A stretch of DNA of 64,000 bases from Sphingomonas sp. KR3-1 (GCF_040049295.1 NZ_JBDZDQ010000002.1:310001-374000); one strand, 5' to 3'; positions 32,679 through 41,437 are shown, numbered from the stretch's first letter. The notes: generated by a model from the sequence alone, not told the origin. A program made the numbers and translations.

Positions 32679-33104
32679 TTACAGCCGGGCGTTGATCGAG
32701 ATCGGCGCCGGCGCGTCCATGCCGCCCAGGCCGCCACAGGCGCCATAGGTCATGCTGCGGGTGCCGGTCAGGCGCTGCGCCTCGGCGGCGATCGCGCCCA
32801 TCATCTCGGTCGAGAGCTCGATCTGGCGCGCCAGGATCTGGGCGTTGACGGTGGAGGCGTCGCGCAGCCCGCGGCTCGCCTCGGCCAGCTCCTCGCGCTC
32901 CTCGGTCGACAGCTTGTCGGCCCAGTCGTCGGGCGCCTCGCGCTTCATCCGCGCGACCTGGGCCTCGATCTGGCCGGTGAGGCGCAGCTTGACCGTGGCG
33001 ATCTCGGGAAGCTCGGCGAAGAACGGCCCTCGGGCGAGCCGCTCGCTCTCCTCTTCCATGATCTGGGTGAGGGACACCATCGCGTCGATGAGCTGCTCGG
33101 TCAT
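32679..33104 (-). CDS. FlgN-like flagellar protein
   Basis: A 141-residue, mostly helical protein (MTEQLIDAMVSLTQIMEEES to NAQILARQIELSTEMMGAIA) with the length and position of the FlgN-type export chaperone for FlgK and FlgL. Its ATG overlaps the stop of the rod-binding gene (TAATG), placing it last in flgI-rod-binding protein-flgN. The sequence match is weak, as usual for FlgN, so the call rests on context and helical character. Confidence 0.65.
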   Translation of the reverse strand: MTEQLIDAMVSLTQIMEEESERLARGPFFAELPEIATVKLRLTGQIEAQVARMKREAPDDWADKLSTEEREELAEASRGLRDASTVNAQILARQIELSTEMMGAIAAEAQRLTGTRSMTYGACGGLGGMDAPAPISINARL

Positions 33105-33409
33105 TATTTGGAACCCTGTTGAAGCTTGATGATCTGGTCGAGCACCATCGGTGCCAGGCCGATGCCGCCGCGGTCGGCGATCGAGTTGCCGAGCTTTTCC
33201 GCCATGATGCCGCGGAACATCTCTTCGCCGTGCCCGCCCGAGAACTCGCCTTCGCCCTGCTGCACGCTCTCGAGCATCAGCTGAGTCATCTGGCCGAGGA
33301 ACACGGACTCGAAGTTCTTGGCGGTCGCCTTGTTCTTCGCATCCTGCTTGGGATTGGCCGGCGGGGTGGGGGCCTGGGGGCCCTGGACGGAAGTCAGGTC
33401 GCGCATCAT
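33104..33409 (-). CDS. flgJ: Rod-binding protein (FlgJ N-terminal domain only)
   Basis: A 101-residue protein with the FlgJ rod-binding domain (NFESVFLGQMTQLMLESVQQ, GEEMFRGIMAEKLGNSIADR) and no muramidase domain. In alphaproteobacteria such short forms are sometimes named CheL. The start at 33409 overlaps the flgI stop (ATGA). No separate peptidoglycan hydrolase gene is found in the window. Confidence 0.85.
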   Translation of the reverse strand: MMRDLTSVQGPQAPTPPANPKQDAKNKATAKNFESVFLGQMTQLMLESVQQGEGEFSGGHGEEMFRGIMAEKLGNSIADRGGIGLAPMVLDQIIKLQQGSK

Positions 33410-34509
33410 TGCACCTCGATATCGGCCTGGAGCGCGCCGGCGCTCTTGATCGCCTGAAGGATGGTGATCAGGTCGCGGGGGCTGACGCCGAGCGTGTTTA
33501 GCCCGCTCACCAGCGTCTGCAGGCTGGCGCCGTCGACCAGGGCGAGGCTCGCGCCGTTGCCGTCGTTGACCTGCACATTGGTGCGCGGCACCACGGTGGT
33601 CTGGCCGTTCGAGAGCGGCGCGGGCTGCGAGACCTGCGGGCTTTCGGTGACGGTGATCGTCAGCCCGCCCTGGGCGATCGCCACCGGCGTGATCCGCACG
33701 TCGGCGTTCATCACCACGGTCCCCGAGGCTTCGTTGATCACCACGCGGGCCGGCTGGTCGACCTTGACCTGCAGCTCGCCGACGCGGGTGACCAGGTCGA
33801 TCACGTTGCCGACGAAGTTCTGCTGCGGGACCAGCTGGACGGTCGCCGGGTCGAGCACGGTGGCGCTGCCCGGATATTTGCCGTTGATCGCCGCGGCGAT
33901 GCGGTCGGCGGTGGCGAAGTCGGGGTTCTTGAGCGCCAGCTTCAGCCCGGTGGCCGATTGCAGCGAATAGGGAACCTCGCGCTCGATGATCGCGCCGCCG
34001 GCGATGCGGGCGGAGGTGGTCACGCCGCGGCTCACGCTGGCGGCGGCGCCCTGGCCCTTGAAGCCGGAGACCGCGACATTGCCCTGGGCGACCGCGTAGA
34101 TCTCGCCGTCGAGGCCGCGCAGCGACGAGACGATCAGCGTCCCGCCCTGCAGGCTGGAGGCGTCGCCGAGCGCGGAGACCTGGACGTCGATCCGCGAGCC
34201 GTTGCGGGCGAAGGGGGGCATCGTCGCGGTGATCGAGACGGCGGCGACGTTCTGCGTCTTCATCTCGGTGCCGCGGATGTTGACGCCCATGCGCTCGAGC
34301 ATCGCCTGCATCGACTCTTCGGTGAACGGCGAGTTGCGCAGGCGGTCGCCCGTGCCGGCGAGGCCGACGACGAGGCCATAGCCGACGAGCTGGTTGTCGC
34401 GCACGTTCTCGACGTTGACGACGTCCTTGATCCGCGTCTGGGCAGTGGCAGTCTGTGCGATGCCCAGGCTCAGCAGCAGGGCGATCATGGGAGCGGCGAA
34501 GCGCAGCAT
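33406..34509 (-). CDS. flgI: Flagellar P-ring protein FlgI
   Basis: A 367-residue periplasmic ring protein with a Sec signal (MLRFAAPMIALLLSLGIAQT, cleaved after ATA near 23). The conserved start of the mature part (RIKDVVNVENVRDNQLVGYG, LVVGLAGTGD) and the C-terminus (LVSGLNTLGVSPRDLITILQ, AIKSAGAL) are typical. ATG at 34509 is 35 bases below CCTATAAG. It leads the unit flgI-rod-binding protein-flgN. Confidence 0.97.
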   Translation of the reverse strand: MLRFAAPMIALLLSLGIAQTATAQTRIKDVVNVENVRDNQLVGYGLVVGLAGTGDRLRNSPFTEESMQAMLERMGVNIRGTEMKTQNVAAVSITATMPPFARNGSRIDVQVSALGDASSLQGGTLIVSSLRGLDGEIYAVAQGNVAVSGFKGQGAAASVSRGVTTSARIAGGAIIEREVPYSLQSATGLKLALKNPDFATADRIAAAINGKYPGSATVLDPATVQLVPQQNFVGNVIDLVTRVGELQVKVDQPARVVINEASGTVVMNADVRITPVAIAQGGLTITVTESPQVSQPAPLSNGQTTVVPRTNVQVNDGNGASLALVDGASLQTLVSGLNTLGVSPRDLITILQAIKSAGALQADIEVQ

Positions 34510-34544
34510 ATAACCCCTGGAAGTGGAAAATTTCCGATAATTCT

Positions 34545-34574
34545 CTTATAGGATAGAGGTAGGCAAAAAGTGCC
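34545..34574. promoter_or_regulatory. flgI -10 box and palindrome shared with fliX
   Basis: Minus-strand TCCTATAAGAG (TATAAG 34550-34545) for flgI. The palindrome GGCAAAAAGTGCC (34562-34574) is 11 bases upstream of it and only six bases before the fliX ATG. On the fliX side it would lie in the ribosome-binding region or initial transcript, so it could block fliX expression while serving flgI. Confidence 0.55.
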
Positions 34575-34580
34575 CGGGGA

Positions 34581-35012
34581 ATGAATTTCGTGCGTATCGA
34601 GAACCTCCAAGCGCCCTTGCTGCGCAGCCTCCTGGCTGCGTTGCCCAAGGCTGCGTCGGGCTTCTCGGTTGCCGAGGGCGAAACCGCCCCGGCGCGGGCG
34701 CCGCTGCCCCAGGGGACCGTCGCCGCGCAGCCGCTCAATCCCTCGGTCGCGATGCTCGTCACGCTTGCCGCCGCCAATCCGGCGATCGAGCGCCGCCGCA
34801 AGCAGGCAGCCGATGCCGAGCGTGGGATCGACATGCTCGACAAGCTCCACCGCGAGATCGTCGCCGGCGTCGTCGCGCCCGCGCGGCTCCAGGAAATCGT
34901 CGAATGGGCGCAGACCTTCGAGCCGTCGGACAACCCGGTCCTCGCCTCGATCCTGTCGGATATCGACCTGCGCGTCCGAGTCGAGCTCGCCAAGCACGAT
35001 ATCCAGGCCTGA
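34581..35012 (+). CDS. fliX: Flagellar assembly regulator FliX
   Basis: A 143-residue protein matching FliX in its C-terminal half (IERRRKQAADAERGIDMLDK, then LHREIVAGVVAPARLQEIVE, ILSDIDLRVRVELAK). In Caulobacter FliX binds FlbD and couples its activity to assembly of the early basal body. ATG at 34581 has GGGGA only one base away; GTG at 34590, nine bases from that sequence, may be the true start. It diverges from flgI. Confidence 0.85.
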   Translation: MNFVRIENLQAPLLRSLLAALPKAASGFSVAEGETAPARAPLPQGTVAAQPLNPSVAMLVTLAAANPAIERRRKQAADAERGIDMLDKLHREIVAGVVAPARLQEIVEWAQTFEPSDNPVLASILSDIDLRVRVELAKHDIQA

Positions 35013-35188
35013 TCGGGGCCCGGCCTGCCGCTACGGCATCCGCGGCTTTTCCGTTTCAAATCCGAACGTAATTGCATACCGGGTTTTTGGAACCTAGGGA
35101 GGCGGCAGCGGTTTCGCGTTCAAAAGCGCGCGATCGTTCCCCCATGACCGGCCGAAAGAGCGCGGCATGGCGACCCCTCGAGGAGAGT

Positions 35189-35608
35189 ATGCGTATGTTG
35201 GCTTTGCTGATCGGGCTCGCTGTCGCGGCAGCCCCGGCACCTCAGTCCACCGATGCCGTGGTCGGCCGGTGGAAGACCCCGGTGAAGAACGGTATCGTCG
35301 AGATCCAGCGCTGCGGCGCGTCGATCTGCGGCCGGGTGATTTCCTCGGATGGCCTGCGCGCCAATCCAAACCTCGCGGATGTGAACAACAGCGACAAGGC
35401 GCTGCGCAACCGCAAGATCCAGAACCTCCAGATCCTCGCCGGCTTCAACCAGCAGGGCGGCGGCTGGTATGGCGGCAAGATCTACAATGCCGAGGACGGC
35501 AAGACTTATAGCGCCGAGGTCACGATGAGCGGTCCCAACCAGCTCAACCTGCGCGGCTGCGTGTTCAAGCCCTTCTGCCGCACCCAGACCTGGACCCGCG
35601 TCCGCTAA
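35189..35608 (+). CDS. DUF2147 exported protein
   Basis: A 139-residue protein with a signal peptide (MRMLALLIGLAVAAAPA) and the DUF2147 lipocalin-like domain (VVGRWKTPVKNGIVEIQRCG, GGWYGGKIYNAEDGKTYSAE, then LRGCVFKPFCRTQTW) with three cysteines. The role of the family is unknown. ATG at 35189 follows GAGGAGAG; the frame upstream to 35072 lacks a ribosome site. The gap 35013-35188 has a weak hairpin (35028-35052, GCCGC/GCGGC then TTTT) and no gene. Confidence 0.85.
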   Translation: MRMLALLIGLAVAAAPAPQSTDAVVGRWKTPVKNGIVEIQRCGASICGRVISSDGLRANPNLADVNNSDKALRNRKIQNLQILAGFNQQGGGWYGGKIYNAEDGKTYSAEVTMSGPNQLNLRGCVFKPFCRTQTWTRVR

Positions 35609-35655
35609 GGCGCGCTTCGCCGTTTTTCAGTTTCGTACGCGTAAGGATTACCCAC

Positions 35656-36957
35656 ATGTCTCCGTTCAAGATTTCGCTTGCCGCCGGCACTGCGCTGCTT
35701 TCGCTCGTCGGCTTCGCCCAGGCCGCCAATGCCCAGGCCTTCTACCTCCAGGAACAGTCCGCCCGCGGCGCCGGCCGCGCCTTTTCGGGCGAGGCGGCCG
35801 ACACCGGCTCGGCCTCGATCTGGTGGAACCCCGCCTCGATCGGCGGCATCGACAGCGGTGACGCGACGATCGGCGTCTCGGCGATCCTGCCGAGCGGCGA
35901 AGTCGCCGACAACGGCACGCTGATCGTCCGCCCGGGCGGCACGCCGGCCCCGGTCGGTGGCAATGGCGTCACCCGCAACCCGATCAACAACGGCGTGCTG
36001 CCCTCGGGCGCGATCGCCGTGCCGCTCAACGATCGCATCGCGCTCGGCCTGTCGATCACCTCGCCGTTCAGCTTCACCACCGATTATCCGGCGGATAGCT
36101 GGGCGCGCTACAGCGCCGACAAGACCAAGCTGCGCACGATCGACATCCAGCCGAGCGTCGGCGTGGCGGTGACCGATTGGCTGCGCGTCGGCGCCGGCCT
36201 CAACGTCGAATATACCGATGCCAGCCTCAGCAACGCGCTGCCCAACCTCGCCGCCGCGCTGCCCGATGGCAGCCAGCAGCTGAAGGGCGACGGCTGGGAC
36301 TTCGGCTGGACCGCCGGCGTGCAGCTCCATGCGAGCCGCTTCACGCTCGGCCTGTCGTACAAGTCGGCGATCGAGCACACGCTGAGGGGTGACCTCACCG
36401 TCTCCGGCCTGCTCGGTCCGCTCGCCACGTCGAACATGGCGCTCTCGGGCGTCCAGGCGAAGTTCTACACGCCGTCGCAGGCGATTGCCGGCCTGCGCTT
36501 CGGTGCGACCGACAAGCTGACTCTGAACGCGCAGGTGATCCGCTATGGCTGGGACAAGTTCGATGCGATCCGCATCGGCGCGCCGGTCAACCAGGCGATC
36601 CCCGAGAACTACCGCACCAGCTGGAGCTATGCCGGCGGCCTCGACTATGCCGTGTCGCCCAAGGTGACGCTGCGTGCCGGCGTGCAGCGCGCGATCACGC
36701 CGACCCAGGACGGCGAGCGCGACGCCCGCGTGCCGGACTCGAACCGCTGGAACTTCGGCCTGGGCGGCAGCCTCAACGCGAGCAAGAAGCTCAGCTTCGA
36801 CCTCGCGGCGAACTATGTCAGCTTCGCCGATGCCACGATCGATCGCGTGACCGCCGCCTATGTCGGTACCGCGGCGCAGACGCCGATCCTCACCAAGGGC
36901 GAGCTGCGCGACGCCCACGCCGTGGTGCTCTCGGCCGGTGCGCGCCTGAAGTTCTGA
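35656..36957 (+). CDS. FadL/OmpP1-type outer membrane porin
   Basis: A 433-residue outer-membrane protein with a signal peptide (MSPFKISLAAGTALLSLVGF to NAQ at 27). The mature N-terminus (AFYLQEQSARGAGRAFSGEA, ASIWWNPASIGG) is the FadL hatch signature. Alternating beta strands follow, ending with a terminal Phe (SAGARLKF). FadL-type channels take up long-chain fatty acids or other hydrophobic compounds. It is not flagellar; it starts 47 bases after the DUF2147 stop, and the two could form an operon. Confidence 0.92.
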   Translation: MSPFKISLAAGTALLSLVGFAQAANAQAFYLQEQSARGAGRAFSGEAADTGSASIWWNPASIGGIDSGDATIGVSAILPSGEVADNGTLIVRPGGTPAPVGGNGVTRNPINNGVLPSGAIAVPLNDRIALGLSITSPFSFTTDYPADSWARYSADKTKLRTIDIQPSVGVAVTDWLRVGAGLNVEYTDASLSNALPNLAAALPDGSQQLKGDGWDFGWTAGVQLHASRFTLGLSYKSAIEHTLRGDLTVSGLLGPLATSNMALSGVQAKFYTPSQAIAGLRFGATDKLTLNAQVIRYGWDKFDAIRIGAPVNQAIPENYRTSWSYAGGLDYAVSPKVTLRAGVQRAITPTQDGERDARVPDSNRWNFGLGGSLNASKKLSFDLAANYVSFADATIDRVTAAYVGTAAQTPILTKGELRDAHAVVLSAGARLKF

Positions 36958-36990
36958 TCGGATGCGGGCGGGGGCCTTGCGCCTCCGCCC

Positions 36991-38046
36991 TCAACCCAGT
37001 TCGATCTGGCTCCCGACAACGGTGCGGAACACCTTGTCGGGCATCCGCGCGATGGCCGGCGCGATGAACGCCTCTCCCGTGCAGTGGCCGGGGAAGACGA
37101 AGGCGGGGTCGAGCCCCGCGATCAGGTCCAGCGTCTGCAATGCCTGGGCCGGCGTCTGCGGCGCGACGAGATGGAAGCCGCCCATGATCGCGTGGACCTT
37201 GTCCACGCCCGAAGCGGCCCTGGCGGCGAGCACCGTGTTGACGATTCCGCGGTGGCTGCACGATCCGATCACCACCAGCCCCTTGCCCTTCAGGTGGAAC
37301 GCCGTGCCGAGCTCGTGCACGGCATCGTCGACGAAGAAGTCGAGGTCGCGGCGATCCGCGTCCAGCTCGGCGCGGACACAGCCCTGGCCGGGGAGCATCG
37401 CCGTCGGTACCTTGGGTTTCTCGGGCGAAACCAGCGGGATGCGGCCGGTCGTGAAGGCCGCATCTGCAATCGTCTTCGGGGTGGATGACACCCGCAGATC
37501 GATGCCGCCTGCGCGCAGCTCCGCCTTTTCGAGCGTGCCGAAGCTCGGATTGCCGGGCTCGGTGCCGCGCAGCCGGGCGCAGAACGCCTCCTCGCCCCCG
37601 ACATAGAGCGGCGTGCCCTTGCGCACGCGCCCGGCAACGGCGGGCAGCCCGCCGAAATGGTCGTAATGGCCGTGGCTAAGCACCATCGCATCGATCGTCG
37701 CCGGATCGACGCCGAGGATCGCCATGTTGTTGGCCAGCCCTTCGGGCGTATAGCCGAAGTCGATCAGGATGCGGTGCTGCACGGCGCCGGTCCAGGCCTC
37801 GGCGAGCACCGAATAGCCCCATTCGCCGCGCAGGGTCAGCCGGTAGGAAGAGGCGGCGCGCGCCGGCGGCGACAGGCGCAGACCGGGCCGCTCGACCGAA
37901 GGCGCGAAGCTCGAGACGTTGCTGTCTGCCAGGATCGTGAGCCGCAGCCGGTCGATCACCGGCACCGCGCCGGCGGGCTCCGCGCGCGCGTTCAGCGCGG
38001 CGATGCCGGCAACCCCGGCTCCGAGCAGTGCCCTGCGTGTCCACAT
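36991..38046 (-). CDS. Tat-exported metallo-beta-lactamase-fold hydrolase
   Basis: A 351-residue protein with a twin-arginine signal (TRRALLGAGVAGIAALNARA) and an MBL fold with HGHYDH at 125-130, followed by a Cys-His region (IGSCSHRGIVN) and PGHCTGEAF. This layout, with long spacing, is that of the MptG-like or dihydropteroate-type MBL group. The substrate cannot be told from sequence. It converges on the FadL gene and lies just outside the MITE-like element. Confidence 0.8.
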   Translation of the reverse strand: MWTRRALLGAGVAGIAALNARAEPAGAVPVIDRLRLTILADSNVSSFAPSVERPGLRLSPPARAASSYRLTLRGEWGYSVLAEAWTGAVQHRILIDFGYTPEGLANNMAILGVDPATIDAMVLSHGHYDHFGGLPAVAGRVRKGTPLYVGGEEAFCARLRGTEPGNPSFGTLEKAELRAGGIDLRVSSTPKTIADAAFTTGRIPLVSPEKPKVPTAMLPGQGCVRAELDADRRDLDFFVDDAVHELGTAFHLKGKGLVVIGSCSHRGIVNTVLAARAASGVDKVHAIMGGFHLVAPQTPAQALQTLDLIAGLDPAFVFPGHCTGEAFIAPAIARMPDKVFRTVVGSQIELG

Positions 38047-38089
38047 CGTCGCGTCTCCCTCTGCCCGACGAAACCAGGGCAGGCGCAGA

Positions 38090-38353
38090 CGTTAGGGTCC
38101 GTACCCGTTACCCGCAATGGCCGTGACGGAGCGGATTTTGGCGCGGAGCGAAGAGGGAGCGATGCAAAGGCTTCGTGACCGACGCCGCTGGGCGCCAAAA
38201 GCCGCCCGCCGCTTCGCGGTCGCCCGGAGACGAACGCTGGATTGCGTCAGTTCGCTTGCCAGTGCCCTACCAGCCCGCACTGCGCGAACTTCCTTGCCGC
38301 GCCCGTCTCCGGGCGATCACGGCCGTTGCGGGTAGTGGGTACGGACCCTAACG
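38090..38353. mobile_element. MITE-like element with about 37-bp terminal inverted repeats
   Basis: The left end CGTTAGGGTCCGTACCCGTT continuing to 38126 and the right end (38317-38353, complement CGTTAGGGTCCGTACCCACT) match at about 34 of 37 positions. The 264-bp element has no open frame with coding support. It has an inner inverted repeat (CGCCCGGAGACG / CGTCTCCGGGCG). TA flanks the inner GGGTCC at both ends, so a TA-target transposase (IS630-like) is possible. Its right end supplies the last sense codon and the stop of flhB. Confidence 0.8.
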
Positions 38354-39418
38354 CTTCTTCTTCGCAATCTTCAGCACGTAGCTGATCACCTCGGCGACCG
38401 CGGCATAATGCTCCACCGGGATCGGATGATCGATCTCGGCGCTGGCATAGAGCGCGCGGGCCAGCGGGCGGTTCTCGACCAGCGGGATGCCGTTCTCGCC
38501 GGCGATCTCGCGGATCTTGAGCGCGATCGCATCGACGCCCTTGGCCACCACCACCGGCGCGGCCATCGCGCCGTGATCATATTGCAGCGCGACCGCATAG
38601 TGGGTCGGGTTGGTGATCACCACGCTCGCCTTGGGCACGTTCTGCATCATGCGGTTGCGCGAGCGCTGCATCTGGAGCTGGCGGATCTTGCCCTTGATGT
38701 GCGGATCGCCTTCGCTCTGCTTGTGTTCGTCCTTGATCTCCTGGAGGCTCATCCGCATGCGCTTCATGAAGCTGCGGCGCTGCCAGACGAAGTCGAACAG
38801 CGCGAGCGCGCCGACCAGCATCGCGATCGGCTTGAGCATCGAATAGACGATGCCGTGCGCGGCGGTGCCGACGTCCTGCAGGTCCGCGCCGACCAGCGAG
38901 TCGACCGTGGCGGCATGGGGCCATGCCAGATATGCCGCCACGCCGCCGACCAGGCAGAGCTTGGCGAGCGTCTTCAGATATTCGATCAGCGCCTGCTTGC
39001 CGAACATCCGCTTGGCGCCGCTCATCGGGTTGAGCTTCGACCATTTGGGCGAGACGCGGCTCCAGCTGATCATCGGCCGCCCCTGCAGGATGCCGCCGAG
39101 CAGCGCGATCGCGAACAGCGTGCCGAGGATCGGCAGCAGCGCATGCGCGACGGCGCCCATCAGCCCGGTCGCGAAGCTCTGCGCGCCCTCGGGCTCCATC
39201 CGGAAATCGTCGGCGCAGCCCCATAGCCGCACGAACAGCGCGCCCATCAGCTGGAGCGTATAGGTGCCCAGGCCCCCCATCACGATCAGCATGCCGATGA
39301 AGATCGCGGCATGCTTCATCTCGGGCGCCATCGGCACGTCGCCCTTCTCGCGGGCATCCTCCAGCTTCTTGTCTGTAGGATCGTGTGTCTTGTCGTCCTG
39401 GTCGGTATCGCCCGACAT
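38348..39418 (-). CDS. flhB: Flagellar export gate/switch protein FlhB
   Basis: A 356-residue export protein that switches substrate class after self-cleavage. It has a charged N-terminus (DTDQDDKTHDPTDKKLEDAR), four transmembrane helices (about 35-210) and the cytoplasmic domain with the NPTH autocleavage site (VVITNPTHYAVAL). It ends KIAKKKR; the CGT-TAG at the end coincides with the MITE terminal repeat. ATG at 39418 overlaps the fliR stop (TGATG); a GTG at 39421 is in frame. Last gene of flgC-fliE-fliQ-fliR-flhB. Confidence 0.96.
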   Translation of the reverse strand: MSGDTDQDDKTHDPTDKKLEDAREKGDVPMAPEMKHAAIFIGMLIVMGGLGTYTLQLMGALFVRLWGCADDFRMEPEGAQSFATGLMGAVAHALLPILGTLFAIALLGGILQGRPMISWSRVSPKWSKLNPMSGAKRMFGKQALIEYLKTLAKLCLVGGVAAYLAWPHAATVDSLVGADLQDVGTAAHGIVYSMLKPIAMLVGALALFDFVWQRRSFMKRMRMSLQEIKDEHKQSEGDPHIKGKIRQLQMQRSRNRMMQNVPKASVVITNPTHYAVALQYDHGAMAAPVVVAKGVDAIALKIREIAGENGIPLVENRPLARALYASAEIDHPIPVEHYAAVAEVISYVLKIAKKKR

Positions 39419-40176
39419 CACCAGCCTCCCTGCATCGCGTCACCCATCGCGCTGGCGAAATAGGTGAGCATGGTGCCGAGCGTTGCGGCGGCGAGGCTGG
39501 TGCCGAGCAGCAGGTTGAGCGGCTGGGCGATGAAGAAGACCTGGATCGCCGGCGCCACGCGTGCGGCGAGGGCGAGGGCGACGTTGAAGACGATGCCATA
39601 GATCAGCAGCGGCGCGGAGAGGCTGAGGCCCAGCGTCATCGAGCGGGTGATCGCCTCGACCGCGAGCATCGCGAAGTCGTGTGCGGGCGGCATGCCGCCG
39701 ATCGGGAAGGTCTGGTAGCTGTGGACGATCGCGCCGAGCCAGAGGTGGTGGACCTGCATGCCCATGCACACCAGCGCGGCGGCCATCGCGACGAACTTGG
39801 AGATCAGCGGCGTGCTGCCGCTCTGCGCGGGATCGAAGATCACTGCGGAGGAAAGGCCGATCTGGGTGGAGATCACCGATCCGGCCATCGAGATGGCGAA
39901 GAACAGGATCTTGACGATCATGCCCATGGCGAGCCCGGTCATCAGCTCGGTGACGAGCACGGCGGGTAGCACCGCCCCCGCCTCGACCGCAACGCGGGCA
40001 GGGGCGCCGACCAGGCCGTACATCGCGGCGGAAAGCCCGAAGGCGATCAGCAGCCGCACGCGGCCCGGGATCGCCTCGTCCCCGAAGATCGGCAGCAGCA
40101 TGAGCACCGCGCCGACCCGGGCGAAGACGATGAAGAAGGCAGAGACCTGCAGCGCGAGATCGGGCGGAAGCGTCAT
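39418..40176 (-). CDS. fliR: Flagellar export gate protein FliR
   Basis: A 252-residue membrane protein with about six hydrophobic helices (LALQVSAFFIVFARVGAVLM to PLNLLLGTSLAAATLGTML). With FliP and FliQ it forms the export channel. The start at 40176 overlaps the fliQ stop (ATGA) and the stop overlaps the flhB start, so translation is coupled. Confidence 0.95.
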   Translation of the reverse strand: MTLPPDLALQVSAFFIVFARVGAVLMLLPIFGDEAIPGRVRLLIAFGLSAAMYGLVGAPARVAVEAGAVLPAVLVTELMTGLAMGMIVKILFFAISMAGSVISTQIGLSSAVIFDPAQSGSTPLISKFVAMAAALVCMGMQVHHLWLGAIVHSYQTFPIGGMPPAHDFAMLAVEAITRSMTLGLSLSAPLLIYGIVFNVALALAARVAPAIQVFFIAQPLNLLLGTSLAAATLGTMLTYFASAMGDAMQGGW

Positions 40177-40439
40177 CCGCCGGTCACGATCAGGCCGCTG
40201 ATCTTGGTCATGAAGTCGTTGAGCGCCGCGCCCATCGTCGGCAGCATCAGCAGGAACACCAGCCCCATCGCCAGCAGCTTGGGGACGAAGGTGAGCGTGG
40301 ATTCCTGGATCTGGGTGAGCGCCTGGAGCAGGCCGATGACGGTGCCCACGATCAGCGAGGTCAGCAGCAGCGGACCCGCGACGGTGAGCACCAGCATCAG
40401 CGCGCTCTGCGCCAGCGCCATGACCTGAGACGGCAGCAT
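40173..40439 (-). CDS. fliQ: Flagellar export gate protein FliQ
   Basis: An 88-residue protein with two transmembrane helices (ALMLVLTVAGPLLLTSLIVG and VPKLLAMGLVFLLMLPTMGA) and the connecting LLQALTQIQESTLTF loop that is the FliQ hallmark. ATG at 40439; the frame above it runs into the inverted repeat at 40529 and is not coding. Confidence 0.96.
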   Translation of the reverse strand: MLPSQVMALAQSALMLVLTVAGPLLLTSLIVGTVIGLLQALTQIQESTLTFVPKLLAMGLVFLLMLPTMGAALNDFMTKISGLIVTGG

Positions 40440-40528
40440 CGTGGTTAGAACCGATCCATGTTCGGGAGCAGGTTGGACGCGGTTGCAATGCCGTTCGAAA
40501 GATGCGTTCCCATGTCCCGTCCTTTCTC

Positions 40529-40634
40529 CGTCACCCCGGCCTTGTGCCGGGGCCACTGTGCCGCGTTGGATGGGCTAGAGCCTCTTGCCCAGAACTCGCC
40601 TCCCGGTGGACCCCGGCACAAGGCCGGGGTGACG
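40529..40634. repeat. 28-bp inverted repeat between fliE and fliQ
   Basis: CGTCACCCCGGCCTTGTGCC continuing to 40556 is mirrored by 40606-40634, with a 49-base spacer. It is a different sequence from the 27251 repeat but of the same kind. It lies inside the flgC-fliE-fliQ operon, so the transcript could form a long hairpin there and part fliE from fliQ. Confidence 0.8.
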
Positions 40635-40654
40635 GGTAGGGCGCGGGGCTACCG

Positions 40655-40969
40655 TCAGATCTGCATCCGCATGATGTCGGTATAGGCGTTGACCACGCGG
40701 TCGCGTACCGCGACCATCGTGTCGAGCGCGGTCTCGGCGGCGCCGATCGCGGTGACGACGTCGATCAGGTCGCCCTTGCCGGCAACCTGCTGCGCCGACG
40801 CCTTTTCGGCGGTGCGCATCTGGTCGGCGGTGCCGGTGACCATGTTCTCGACCATCTCGCCGAAGCCGCCGGCGCTGCCGCCGGTCTTGATCGGGTCCGT
40901 CTTGCTGTTGCCGCCAAGGCCGGCGACACGGCCATAGGCCGACATCGCATCAAGTGCGCCGATGGACAT
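40655..40969 (-). CDS. fliE: Hook-basal body junction protein FliE
   Basis: A 104-residue protein with the FliE C-terminal helices (VVTAIGAAETALDTMVAVRD, RVVNAYTDIMRMQI). FliE joins the MS ring and export gate to the rod. It starts 22 bases after flgC. Confidence 0.93.
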   Translation of the reverse strand: MSIGALDAMSAYGRVAGLGGNSKTDPIKTGGSAGGFGEMVENMVTGTADQMRTAEKASAQQVAGKGDLIDVVTAIGAAETALDTMVAVRDRVVNAYTDIMRMQI

Positions 40970-40991
40970 TCCCTGTATCCTTGTTCGAGAG

Positions 40992-41399
40992 TTACTTGAG
41001 GAGGTCGATGGTGCGCATCGTCAGGCTCTTCGCGGCCTCGATGGCATTGAGATTGGCTTCGTAGCTGCGCTGCGCCGCCTTCATGTCGGCAGTCTCGATG
41101 ATGCCGTTGACGTTGGGCTTGAGGACGTAGCCGTCCTTGTCCGCAGCCGGGTGGCCGGGCTGGTAGACCTTGATGAAGTCGGACTTGTCCTCTTCCACCG
41201 ACTTGACCTTCACGCCCACGCCGCCGGTCTGGCGGTCCATCTCGGCGGAGAAGCTCGCGACGCGGCGGCGATAGGGATTGCCGCCCGGCGTGTCGGCGAC
41301 CGAGTCCTGGTTCGCCAGGTTTTCCGCGATCACGCGCATGCGCAGCGACTGTGCGCGCAGGCCCGAAGCGGAGATGCCAAGCGAGGTCTTGAGGTCCAT
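40992..41399 (-). CDS. flgC: Flagellar proximal rod protein FlgC
   Basis: A 135-residue rod protein. The N-terminus (MDLKTSLGISASGLRAQSLR, MRVIAENLANQDS) and the C-terminus (SYEANLNAIEAAKSLTMRTI) are complete. ATG at 41399 is chosen; the frame continues open to 42341 across fliN2 and fliO on the other strand and is not coding there. A TACAAT at 41443-41438 directly abuts the palindrome at 41444. Confidence 0.95.
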   Translation of the reverse strand: MDLKTSLGISASGLRAQSLRMRVIAENLANQDSVADTPGGNPYRRRVASFSAEMDRQTGGVGVKVKSVEEDKSDFIKVYQPGHPAADKDGYVLKPNVNGIIETADMKAAQRSYEANLNAIEAAKSLTMRTIDLLK

Positions 41400-41437
41400 T
41401 GCCGTTCTTCCCGAGAGGCCCGAGGGCCGTTTCCTCC

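Noticed and set aside
35013..35188. Possible GGAAC-type stress promoter before the DUF2147 gene
   Set aside because: GGAACC is present but the spacing to CGTT is 23 bases, not 16-17.
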